Source: Mycolicibacterium phlei
Lineage (GTDB): Bacteria > Actinomycetota > Actinomycetes > Mycobacteriales > Mycobacteriaceae
Length of the DNA: 64,000 nt
NCBI RefSeq assembly: GCF_001583415.1
Contig: NZ_CP014475.1
Span: 3,720,001 to 3,784,000 of the forward strand
Direction of reading: 5' to 3'
The translations under genes were made by a program, and so were the position numbers. Under the pieces are notes generated by a model, which worked only from the letters and a program-made list of their open reading frames with translations, made no database searches and was not told the origin of the DNA. Shown one piece after another: positions 30,393 to 37,997 of the stretch. Each line of letters starts with the position of its first letter. The stretch's first letter is position 1.

Positions 30393-31708
30393 CGCCGCGC
30401 GGGCACCCGCACCAGCAGCATCGCCACCAACCCGGCGGCCAGCACCGCGACCAGCCCGCCCATCCCGGCGCGGTCGGTGCCGAACATCGCGATGAACAGC
30501 GAGAACAGCATCGGCGCGACGTAGGACACCGCCCGGCCGGTGGTGGTGTAGAGGCCGAACGCCACTCCCTCCTTGCCCTCGGCGGACATCCGCAGCATCA
30601 GGGTGCGCGCGGCCGACAGCGTCGGGCCGATGAACAGGCACAGCGTCAGCCCGCACACCCAGAACGCCAGCGGGCCGTCGAGCGCCATCAGGGTCAGGGC
30701 GGTGGCGATCAGCGCGGTCAGCGACGCCACGATCACCGGTTTGGGGCCGAACCGGTCGTCGAGCAGACCGCCGAGTAGCGCGCCGAGCGCGGCGACGGTG
30801 CTGGCGCAGACGCCGAACAGCAGCACGTCGGCGCCGGATATGCCGTAGACGTTGACGCCGAGCACGGCGCCGAACGCGAAGATCCCGGTCAGCCCGTCGC
30901 GGAAGATGGCGCTGGCGATCAGGTAGTAGACGACGTTGTGGTCGCGGCGCCATTCGCTGACGATCTCCGTCCACAGCACCCGGTAGCCCCCGAAGAAGGC
31001 CCCGAGGACGCCGGTGGCCGCCCGGGGTTCGGCGTCGCGGGGCGCGCTGGGCACCGCGAACAGCACGGGCAGGGCGAACACCGCGAACCAGGCGGCGGTC
31101 AGCAGCATCGCCGCGCGCACGTTCTGGCCGTCGGCGGCGGGCAGGCCGAGCAGGCCGCGGGTGTCACCGTCGCCGGCGATGAAACCGAAGTAGGCGATCA
31201 GCAGCAGCGCGACGCTGCCGAGATAGCCCAGGCCTAAACCCATTCCGGAGATCTGGCCGGAGGTCTGCGGGGTGGACAGTTGCCGCAGCATCGCGTTGTA
31301 CGGCACGGTGGCCAGCTCGTTGCACGCCACCGCCGCGGCCAGCAGCACCAGGCCGGGGACCAGGTAGTGGTAGTCGTCGCGGATGAGGCTCATCGCGGCG
31401 GTCAGCGCCACGGCGGCCACGGTCAGCACGGCCAGCACGCGGCGCCGCCGCCACGGCGCGTCGACCCAGACGCCGGTGACGGGCGCGAGCACCGCCACCA
31501 CCACCCCGGCGATGCCGAGCGCCCAGCCCAGCCAGCTGGCCGGGCTGGCCGAGCCCGGCAGATCGTCGCCGACGGCGCTGGTCAGATAGACCGAGAACAC
31601 GAATGTGACGACCATCGCGTTCAGGCCGGTCGCGCCGAAATCCCACAGCGCCCAGGCGGTGATCTGCCGCCGACCCCCGATCCGCACGGACGGCGGCGAA
31701 TTGCTCAT
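30389..31708 (-). CDS. Major facilitator superfamily transporter (Rv2508c-like)
   Basis: A 439-residue protein with about 12 hydrophobic segments. The N terminus (QITAWALWDFGATGLNAMVV) and the overall pattern resemble UMF1/Atg22-like MFS carriers. Substrate unknown. I place the start at the ATG at 31708; an in-frame ATG at 31735 would overlap the start of the divergent cmrA. The shared 25-base gap means the two promoters overlap. Confidence 0.85.
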   Translation of the reverse strand: MSNSPPSVRIGGRRQITAWALWDFGATGLNAMVVTFVFSVYLTSAVGDDLPGSASPASWLGWALGIAGVVVAVLAPVTGVWVDAPWRRRRVLAVLTVAAVALTAAMSLIRDDYHYLVPGLVLLAAAVACNELATVPYNAMLRQLSTPQTSGQISGMGLGLGYLGSVALLLIAYFGFIAGDGDTRGLLGLPAADGQNVRAAMLLTAAWFAVFALPVLFAVPSAPRDAEPRAATGVLGAFFGGYRVLWTEIVSEWRRDHNVVYYLIASAIFRDGLTGIFAFGAVLGVNVYGISGADVLLFGVCASTVAALGALLGGLLDDRFGPKPVIVASLTALIATALTLMALDGPLAFWVCGLTLCLFIGPTLSAARTLMLRMSAEGKEGVAFGLYTTTGRAVSYVAPMLFSLFIAMFGTDRAGMGGLVAVLAAGLVAMLLVRVPARR

Positions 31709-31733
31709 GGTCGCCCACGATATAGTCCCGCCC

Positions 31734-32540
31734 ATGCCAGTTCCCGCTCCCAGTGCGGACGCCCGCGCCGTCGTCACCGGCGCTTCGCAGAACATCGGTG
31801 AGGCGCTGGCGGTCGAGCTCGCCGCCCGCGGCCACCACCTGATCATCACCGCCCGTCGCGAGGACGTGCTGCGCAAGCTGGCCGACCGGCTGACCGCGCA
31901 GTACGGCGTGACCGTCGAGGTGCGGCCCGTCGACCTGACCGACCCCGCCGCACGTGCGGCGTTCTGCGAGGAGCTGTCGACGCGCAACATCTCGATCCTG
32001 TGCGCCAACGCCGGTACCGCGACGTTCGGCCCGATCACCAAGCTGGATCCCGCCGGCGAGAAGGCGCAGGTGCAGCTGAACGTGCTCGGGGTGCACGACC
32101 TGGTGCTCGCGGTGCTGCCCGGCATGGTCGAGCGCAAGGCCGGCGGCATCCTGATTTCCGGTTCGGCGGCGGGCAATTCGCCGATCCCGAACAACGCGAC
32201 CTACGCGGCCAGCAAGGCGTTCGCCAACACGTTCAGCGAGTCGCTGCGCGGCGAGCTGAAGAAGGACGGGGTGCACGTCACGCTGCTGGCCCCCGGCCCG
32301 GTGCGCGAGACGCTGCCCTCCGAGGAGGAGCAGTCGCTCGTGGAGCGGCTGATCCCGGACTTCCTGTGGATCTCGACGCAGTACACGGCCAAGCAGTCGC
32401 TGGATGCGTTGGAGCGCAACAAGATGCGCATCGTGCCCGGGGTGACGTCGAAGGCGATGTCGGTGGCCTCGGGGTACGCGCCGCGCGCGATCGTGACGCC
32501 GATCGTCGGCGCGATCTACAAGAAGCTCGGCGGCGGCTGA
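31734..32540 (+). CDS. cmrA: Short-chain dehydrogenase CmrA (mycolic acid reductase, Rv2509-like)
   Basis: A 268-residue SDR with the NADP-binding VVTGASQNIGEALAVELA segment, the NAG region (LCANAGTATFG) and the catalytic SGSAAG...NATYAASKAF (Ser-Tyr-Lys). Length and position match Rv2509, which has been reported to reduce the 3-oxo group of mycolic acid precursors, the last step of mycolate motif formation. The ATG at 31734 gives exactly the length of Rv2509. Confidence 0.9.
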   Translation: MPVPAPSADARAVVTGASQNIGEALAVELAARGHHLIITARREDVLRKLADRLTAQYGVTVEVRPVDLTDPAARAAFCEELSTRNISILCANAGTATFGPITKLDPAGEKAQVQLNVLGVHDLVLAVLPGMVERKAGGILISGSAAGNSPIPNNATYAASKAFANTFSESLRGELKKDGVHVTLLAPGPVRETLPSEEEQSLVERLIPDFLWISTQYTAKQSLDALERNKMRIVPGVTSKAMSVASGYAPRAIVTPIVGAIYKKLGGG

Positions 32541-32547
32541 GCCTTCG

Positions 32548-34161
32548 TCAGCGGCGGCGCCGGGTGCGACGGCTGCCGGTGCCGAGGATGCTGCGGGTGA
32601 TCTCGCGGCCGATCACGGTGCCCGCCGAACGCATCGCGCTCTTGAACGCCGGACTGTTGACCACCTTCTCGAACATGCTGGGCTCGACGGTCTTGCGCAC
32701 CCGCACCTCGCCGGAGGTGCTGGCCTGACCCGAGACCGGCGGCAGCGGCGGCGGCAGCACGTCACCGGTCGCGGGCACCGGAGCCTGGGTGGGCTCGGGT
32801 TCGGCGTAGCGCGCGGTGAGCATCTCGTAGGCCGACTCGCCGTCGACGGTCTGGCCGTACTCGGCCTGCAGCGGGCTGGCCTTGGCCGCGGCGGCGATGG
32901 CGTCGGCGCCGATGGTGTCCATCAGTGAGCGCGGCGCACGCATCCGCGTCCACGCCACCGGGGTGGGCGCACCCTTCTCCGACAGCACGGTGACCACCGC
33001 CTCGCCGATCCCCAGCGAGGTCAGCGCCGACTTCAGGTCGTACACCGTGGTTTTCGGGTAGGTGCGGACGGTCTTGGTCAGCGCCTTCTCGTCGTCGGGG
33101 GTGAACGCCCGCAGCGCGTGCTGGATGCGCGCGCCGAGCTGGGAGAGCACGTCGTTGGGGACGTCGGTGGGCAGCTGGGTGCAGAAGAACACGCCGACGC
33201 CCTTGGAGCGGATCAGCTTCACCGTCTGCTCGACCTGCTCCAGGAACGCCTTGGAGGCGTCGTTGAACAGCAGGTGGGCCTCGTCGAAGAAAAACACCAG
33301 CTTGGGCTTGTCGAGGTCGCCGACCTCGGGCAGCGAGGTGAACAGGTCGGCCAGCACCCACATCAGGAAGGTGGAGAACAGCACCGGACGCAGGCCCTGG
33401 TTGCCGAGCTCGACGAGGGTGATGATGCCGCGCCCCTGCTCGTCGACGCGCAGCAGGTCCTCGGTCTCGAGTTCGGGTTCGCCGAAGAACGTGTCCCCGC
33501 CCTCGGCCTCGAGGTTGACCAGGGCGCGCAGGATGACGCCGGCGGTGGTCGGCGACACCGCGCCCAGGGATTTGAGCTCGGGCTTGCCCTCGTCGCTGGT
33601 GAGGTACTTGATCACCTCGCGCAGGTCCTTGAGGTCCAGCAGCGGCAGCCCCTTCTGGTCGGCCCAGTGGAAGATCAGGCCGAGGGTGGACTCCTGGGTC
33701 TGGTTCAGGCCGAGCACCTTCGACAGCAGGATCGGGCCGAAGCTGGAGATCGTCGCGCGCACCGGCACCCCGATGCCCTCGGTGCCCAGCGACAGGAACT
33801 CGACGGGGTAGCCGGTGGGGGTCCAGTCGTCGCCGGTGTCCCTGGCGCGCGCCTCGGTGTTGGCGTTGGCCTCCCCCGGCCGCGACAGCCCGGACAGGTC
33901 GCCCTTGATGTCGGCCATCACCACCGGCACCCCGGCGGCGGACAGCTGTTCGGCGAGCACCTGCAGGGACTTGGTCTTGCCGGTGCCGGTGGCGCCCGCG
34001 ATCAGGCCGTGGCGGTTGACGGTGCGCAGCGGGATGCGGACCCGGGCGGTGGGGTCACAGACGCCGTCGACGACGACGGTGCCGAGCTCGAGTGCGGCGC
34101 CCGAAACGGCATACCCGGCGGCGATCTGCTGTGCGGGGGTGGCGGTCGGCTCACTGGTCAC
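32548..34161 (-). CDS. HerA/DUF853-family ATPase (Rv2510c-like)
   Basis: A 537-residue P-loop ATPase: Walker A LIAGATGTGKTKSLQVLAEQ, Walker B KLVFFFDEAHLLF, and the VVMADIKGDLSGLSRPGE region typical of DUF853 HerA-like helicases. The C terminus is basic (SILGTGSRRTRRRR) and may touch nucleic acid. Its cellular role is unknown. The GTG at 34161 gives a length close to Rv2510c; another GTG at 34170 is possible. It is divergent from orn. Confidence 0.85.
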   Translation of the reverse strand: MTSEPTATPAQQIAAGYAVSGAALELGTVVVDGVCDPTARVRIPLRTVNRHGLIAGATGTGKTKSLQVLAEQLSAAGVPVVMADIKGDLSGLSRPGEANANTEARARDTGDDWTPTGYPVEFLSLGTEGIGVPVRATISSFGPILLSKVLGLNQTQESTLGLIFHWADQKGLPLLDLKDLREVIKYLTSDEGKPELKSLGAVSPTTAGVILRALVNLEAEGGDTFFGEPELETEDLLRVDEQGRGIITLVELGNQGLRPVLFSTFLMWVLADLFTSLPEVGDLDKPKLVFFFDEAHLLFNDASKAFLEQVEQTVKLIRSKGVGVFFCTQLPTDVPNDVLSQLGARIQHALRAFTPDDEKALTKTVRTYPKTTVYDLKSALTSLGIGEAVVTVLSEKGAPTPVAWTRMRAPRSLMDTIGADAIAAAAKASPLQAEYGQTVDGESAYEMLTARYAEPEPTQAPVPATGDVLPPPLPPVSGQASTSGEVRVRKTVEPSMFEKVVNSPAFKSAMRSAGTVIGREITRSILGTGSRRTRRRR

Positions 34162-34243
34162 AGCAGGCACCCTAACCCGCGTCACGGCCGTTACGGGCGG
34201 GTGGAGCGGGCCTGGCGGGGCCGGAAGGCTTACTGTGAGCGTC

Positions 34244-34891
34244 GTGCGCGACGAACTGGTGTGGATCGACTGCGAGATGACAGGGCTCGATCTCAAGTCC
34301 GACCGGCTCATCGAGATTGCCGTACTGGTGACCGATGCGGACCTCAACATCCTCGGTGACGGCATCGACGTGGTGATCCACGCCGACGAGGAGGCGTTGT
34401 CCTCGATGATCCCGGTGGTCAAGGACATGCACACCCGCTCCGGCCTGATCGACGAGGTGCGGGCCTCGACGGTCACGGTGGCCGAGGCCGAGGAGATGGT
34501 GCTCAGCTACATCCGCGACCACGTCAAACAGGCGAAGACGGCGCCGCTGGCCGGCAACTCGATCGCCACCGACCGCGGCTTCATCGCCCGCGACATGCCC
34601 AAGCTCGACGACTACCTGCACTACCGGATGATCGACGTCAGCTCAATCAAGGAGTTGTGCCGGCGGTGGTATCCGCGGATCTACTTCGGGCAGCCGGAGA
34701 AGGGCCTGGCGCACCGCGCGCTGGCCGACATCCACGAGTCGATCCGCGAGCTCCAGTACTACCGGCGCACCGCGTTCGTCCCCCAGCCCGGGCCGTCTAC
34801 CAGCGATATCGCGGCGATCGCCGGTGAGTTGGGCCCGCCGAACGGACAGACAAAGGGAGCCGATTCGGCTACTGAGCACCAGAGCGGCTAA
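34244..34891 (+). CDS. orn: Oligoribonuclease Orn
   Basis: A 215-residue DEDDh 3-5 exonuclease: LVWIDCEMTGLD (Asp9, Glu11), LAGNSIATDRGFIARDMP and a C-terminal HRALADIHESIRELQYYR (His and Asp of the active site). It degrades nanoRNAs and pGpG. It has the same length as Rv2511. The GTG at 34244 is chosen because it reproduces the conserved N terminus; another GTG lies nine bases upstream. Confidence 0.95.
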   Translation: MRDELVWIDCEMTGLDLKSDRLIEIAVLVTDADLNILGDGIDVVIHADEEALSSMIPVVKDMHTRSGLIDEVRASTVTVAEAEEMVLSYIRDHVKQAKTAPLAGNSIATDRGFIARDMPKLDDYLHYRMIDVSSIKELCRRWYPRIYFGQPEKGLAHRALADIHESIRELQYYRRTAFVPQPGPSTSDIAAIAGELGPPNGQTKGADSATEHQSG

Positions 34892-34934
34892 TATCGACAG
34901 GCCGCATCCGCCCGACAGGGTGAGCGCGGCGATG

Positions 34935-35007
34935 GTGGCTGTAGTTCAGTTGGTAGAGCACCAGGTTGTGATCCTGGCTGTCGCGGGTTCGAGTCCCGTC
35001 AGCCACC
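34935..35007 (+). tRNA. tRNA-His (anticodon GTG)
   Basis: Acceptor GTGGCTG pairs with CAGCCAC. The anticodon arm is CCAGG-TTGTGAT-CCTGG, giving GTG. The T arm is GCGGG-TTCGAGT-CCCGT. A G at 34934 opposite discriminator C35007 supplies the G-1 expected for tRNA-His. It lies 43 bases after orn, and TAATAT at the orn stop codon could be its -10 box. Confidence 0.97.
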
Positions 35008-35016
35008 CCGACTGGT

Positions 35017-35054
35017 AACACCGCCCCACCTGCAGACGCGGGTGGGGCGGTGTT
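35017..35054 (+). terminator. Rho-independent terminator after tRNA-His
   Basis: A perfect 14-bp stem, AACACCGCCCCACC (35017-35030) with GGTGGGGCGGTGTT (35041-35054), a 10-base loop and a following CTTTT run. This is a classical intrinsic terminator. Confidence 0.9.
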
Positions 35055-35071
35055 CTTTTCGGTCCTTACGC

Positions 35072-35128
35072 CGAACGTGAAGTTATGTGCGAGAAATCGC
35101 CGAAATCTCGACCACAAGCTCACGTTCG
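35072..35128. repeat. 57-bp palindromic extragenic element
   Basis: Outer arms CGAACGTGA (35072-35080) and TCACGTTCG (35120-35128) are a perfect 9-bp inverted repeat. An inner CGAGA ... TCTCG pair adds a second stem. It lies between the tRNA-His terminator and the 3-prime end of ldtB and has the form of a dispersed mycobacterial repeat. Confidence 0.7.
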
Positions 35129-35144
35129 ACGCGCGAGAACGGGC

Positions 35145-36362
35145 CTAGACGCCCGCGTTACCGGCCTTCCACTGCTCCCACGGGATGTTCCAGTCCCCCA
35201 GCCCGTCGGTGCCCGGCAGCGTCGAGCCCACGGTGTTGAGGACCTCGACGATGTCGCCGCGCTTGGTGTTCTCGTAGAACCACTGACCGTTGCTGGTGCT
35301 GACGTTGATGCAGCCGTGGCTGACGTTGGCCGAGCCCTGGCTGCCCACCGACCACGGCGCGGCGTGCACGTAGATGCCGCTGTAGGAGATCTGGGTGGCC
35401 CAGTCGACCTCGGTGCGATACCCGTTGGGCGAGTTGACCGGGACGCCGTAGGTCGACGAGTCCATCACCATGTGGCTGAACCGGTCGCCGACGATGTAGG
35501 TGCCCCGGTTGGTGGGCGTGCTGTTCTTGCCCATCGACACCGGCATGGTCTTGATCACCTCACCGTTGCGTTTCACCGTCATCGTCTTGGTGTTGTCGTC
35601 GACGATGGCGATCACCTCGTCGCCGATGGTGAAGTGCGTCGAGACATCGTCCTGGCCGAACAGGCCGTCACCCAGGTCGACGCCGTAGGTGTTCACCTCG
35701 ACGGTGACCTTGGTGCCGGGCTTCCAGTACTCGGCCGGCCGCCACCGCACCTCGCGGTTGTTCAGCCAGTAGAACGCGCCCTCGACCGGCGGATCCGTTG
35801 TGATCTTGATCGCTTTCTGGGCGGCCAGCCGGTTCGGGATGTTCTCGTCGAACCGCACCGCCACCGGTTGGCCGACGCCGACGACCTCGCCCTCGCTGGG
35901 CACCACGTACGGCATGGTCAGGTTCTCGGGCGAATGCGTCTCGAACGTCATCTGCCGCCGGGTGACCCCGCCGAGGCCCAGCGACTCCGCGGTCAGCGTG
36001 TAGCGCTTGTTGAAGCCGAGCGGCTCAGCGGTGGACCAGGTCAGCCCGTCCGGGCTGAGTTCGCCCTGGATGGTGCGGCCGTCCTCGTTGGTCATGGTGA
36101 CCGCGCCCAGCACCCCGCCCTCGGCGGTGACCGTCACCGGCGAGTCGACGCTGACGCCGACGGCGCCGTCGGTCACCGACGCGGTGAGCTTGGGAACCAG
36201 CAGATCGCCGAACGGGGTGCCCTTGTCGACGATCACCTGCGGCTCAGGCGCCGGCTGGTTGCCGCCGCAGGCCGACAGTGACAGCGCCAAGGCGGGGATC
36301 AGCACGATGGTCAGCAACCATGCACGCCGACGCGGACGGGCCACAGCACGGACTCGCCACAT
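35145..36362 (-). CDS. ldtB: L,D-transpeptidase LdtB (LdtMt2-like)
   Basis: A 405-residue lipoprotein. It has a basic N terminus, a hydrophobic segment and a lipobox (SLSAC-GG). Two Ig-like domains follow, then a YkuD catalytic domain (about residues 245-380) with the motif VSHGCINVS (His349, Cys351) and the second His in YVHAAPWS. It makes 3-3 cross-links in peptidoglycan at the outer face of the membrane and is the target of carbapenems in this genus. It corresponds to Rv2518c and is nearly the same length. The ATG at 36362 lies ahead of a 157-base gap leading to tRNA-Lys. Confidence 0.95.
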   Translation of the reverse strand: MWRVRAVARPRRRAWLLTIVLIPALALSLSACGGNQPAPEPQVIVDKGTPFGDLLVPKLTASVTDGAVGVSVDSPVTVTAEGGVLGAVTMTNEDGRTIQGELSPDGLTWSTAEPLGFNKRYTLTAESLGLGGVTRRQMTFETHSPENLTMPYVVPSEGEVVGVGQPVAVRFDENIPNRLAAQKAIKITTDPPVEGAFYWLNNREVRWRPAEYWKPGTKVTVEVNTYGVDLGDGLFGQDDVSTHFTIGDEVIAIVDDNTKTMTVKRNGEVIKTMPVSMGKNSTPTNRGTYIVGDRFSHMVMDSSTYGVPVNSPNGYRTEVDWATQISYSGIYVHAAPWSVGSQGSANVSHGCINVSTSNGQWFYENTKRGDIVEVLNTVGSTLPGTDGLGDWNIPWEQWKAGNAGV

Positions 36363-36478
36363 TTTATGAACTCCACCTCGCAGCCGACATCGAATGACGT
36401 TGGGACCAGTCTAAGGGCAATCTGCACCTGCGGAGCGGCGGCGGCGACGCATCCGAAAAACCCCTCGTGACCACGCGA

Positions 36479-36508
36479 TTTCATATTGCAGCCCGAGGGC
36501 TGTTATTG
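36479..36508 (+). promoter_or_regulatory. Possible tRNA-Lys promoter
   Basis: TTTCAT (36479-36484) and TTATTG (36503-36508) with an 18-base spacer lie 11 bases ahead of the tRNA. The -10 is imperfect, so the call is tentative. Confidence 0.3.
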
Positions 36509-36519
36509 TCTCACACGCA

Positions 36520-36592
<73 letters not shown>

Positions 36593-36610
36593 CTTTCAAT
36601 TCACCGGGAA

Positions 36611-36650
36611 GACGCGATCGTGGCAACCGCCACGGTCGCGTCTGTTTTTT
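36611..36650 (+). terminator. Rho-independent terminator after tRNA-Lys
   Basis: GACGCGATCGTGGC (36611-36624) pairs with GCCACGGTCGCGTC (36629-36642), with a single mismatch, around a 4-base loop. The stem is followed by TGTTTTTT. Confidence 0.92.
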
Positions 36651-36651
36651 A

Positions 36652-37182
36652 TCGGGCGTCTCAGCGGCGACACCATACCCTCGGGTATCCAACTGTCAAA
36701 CGTTGCCACTTACTTTTCCGTTGATTTTTTCGCCGATCTTGTCCAGAATGCGAAGGAGTGTGCTGGAATCGACGCACACGCAGCTTTTTCACCCGCTGCC
36801 TGCGACAAAGCATCGTTGCGGAGAGAGAGGCTGCAGGATGAAATCTGCGAGTTTGATCAGGTCGAAGACAGGGACTTCTGCTACAGTTTTGTTAGCTGGA
36901 AGGGCTGCCACCGGACACGCACCGGTCACGGCAGATGGAAGATAAGGAATTAGCTGATGTCGCCGGTAGGCGGATCGTTCGGAAGGGGCGCCAGTGGCGC
37001 CGAGTCCGCCGAGGGCGTAACTCCGCAAATCCCCGTCTCGGTGTACACCTGCAGCCGGATCGGCCGCGTCGCCAATCCTCCCGGCTTCTCGCTCTCCGAC
37101 TGGCTGCGCGCCCGGCGTCGCTGACCGCGCCGGCCACCGACGCGTAAGACATCATCGGCGGCCGGTTGCCGCCAACGGTAGA
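36652..37182. other. AT-richer intergenic region without a confident gene
   Basis: The 531 bases between the tRNA-Lys terminator and the Rv2520c-like gene hold no recognisable gene. The left 300 bases are visibly less GC-rich than the rest of the window (runs such as TTACTTTTCCGTTGATTTTT). One frame (about 36653-36952) is open but has no ATG, GTG or TTG start near its beginning. In M. tuberculosis a PE gene (Rv2519) occupies this location; here no PE motif is seen. Confidence 0.6.
36957..37124 (+). CDS. Possible small protein, doubtful
   Basis: A 55-codon frame beginning MSPVGGSFGRGASGAESAEG and ending LSDWLRARRR, preceded by AAGGAATTAGCTG, an acceptable ribosome-binding site. It has no recognised domain or membrane segment. 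Codon composition is ordinary for the genome in the right half. It could be a real short gene or a chance frame. Confidence 0.25.
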   Translation: MSPVGGSFGRGASGAESAEGVTPQIPVSVYTCSRIGRVANPPGFSLSDWLRARRR

Positions 37183-37407
37183 TCAGCGCCGGATCCGGCG
37201 CACCACGAGCACGAGCGTCAACACGCCCACCCCCGCCAGCGAGATCATCACCGGCGGCTTCGTCACGAACCGCACCGCGGCGGCCTTGACGTCATCAGCC
37301 AGCCGGCTGGGATTGGCGCGCTGGGCGAGGGTGTCGACCGTCGCCGCCAGCTGTTCGCGCGCCTGATCGATGTCCCGCTTGATGTCCTCGGGATCGCGGT
37401 CCGCCAC
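37183..37407 (-). CDS. DUF3618 membrane protein (Rv2520c-like)
   Basis: A 74-residue protein. The N-terminal charged helix (DPEDIKRDIDQAREQLAATV) is the DUF3618 signature. It is followed by NPSRLADDVKAAAV and a C-terminal membrane helix (VMISLAGVGVLTLVLVV) with a basic end. It matches Rv2520c in length and position. The GTG at 37407 is chosen over an upstream start at 37446 because it fits that length. Role unknown. Confidence 0.83.
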   Translation of the reverse strand: MADRDPEDIKRDIDQAREQLAATVDTLAQRANPSRLADDVKAAAVRFVTKPPVMISLAGVGVLTLVLVVRRIRR

Positions 37408-37520
37408 GTGCGCCTCCAAGCCGCTGTCGGTTGCTGCTCCCCTCACGGAGCCTGCCGATCTACCCTAAAGCAGCCCGCGCTGGCAGCAGCGCACCGGTCG
37501 ACAGAAGGGATGCCCGCGCC

Positions 37521-37994
37521 GTGCCACAGACTCCGCGCCTCGAGGTTGGCGACAAAGCCCCGGCCTTCAGCCTGCCCGACGCCGACGGCAACATCGTGAA
37601 CCTCTCCGACTACAAGGGCCGCAAGGTCGTGGTGTACTTCTACCCCGCCGCGATGACCCCGGGCTGCACCAAGCAGGCGTGTGATTTCCGGGACAGCCTC
37701 GCCGAGCTCAACGAAGCCGGGCTCGACGTCATCGGCATCTCCCCCGACAAGCCCGAGAAGCTGGCCAAGTTCCGCGACCGGGACCAACTGAACTTCCCGC
37801 TGCTGTCGGACCCGGACAAGAAGGTGCTCACCGCCTGGGGCGCCTACGGCGAGAAGACGATGTACGGCAAGACCGTGCAGGGCGTCATCCGCTCGACGTT
37901 CGTCGTCGACGAGAAGGGCAAGATCGAGGTGGCCCAGTACAACGTGCGCGCCACCGGCCACGTCGCCAAGCTGCGCCGTGACCTGTCCGTGTGA
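37521..37994 (+). CDS. bcp: Thioredoxin-dependent thiol peroxidase Bcp
   Basis: A 157-residue peroxiredoxin Q. The peroxidatic Cys49 sits in YPAAMTPGCTKQACDF, with the resolving Cys at residue 54. VDEKGKIEVAQYNVRATGHV is the conserved C-terminal part. It reduces peroxides with thioredoxin in the cytosol. It matches Rv2521 in length. The GTG at 37521 follows AGAAGGG at 11 bases. Confidence 0.94.
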   Translation: MPQTPRLEVGDKAPAFSLPDADGNIVNLSDYKGRKVVVYFYPAAMTPGCTKQACDFRDSLAELNEAGLDVIGISPDKPEKLAKFRDRDQLNFPLLSDPDKKVLTAWGAYGEKTMYGKTVQGVIRSTFVVDEKGKIEVAQYNVRATGHVAKLRRDLSV

Positions 37995-37997
37995 CGG

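Noticed and set aside
36703..36945. 80-codon frame after tRNA-Lys
   Set aside because: No ribosome-binding site, no domain and unlikely amino acid composition; treated as part of a gene-poor region.
36653..36952. Start-less open frame with protein-like composition (segments such as ECAGIDAHAAF, FCYSFVSWKGCH)
   Set aside because: There is no ATG, GTG or TTG near its beginning and no recognisable family. Kept only as an observation on the region, not as a gene.
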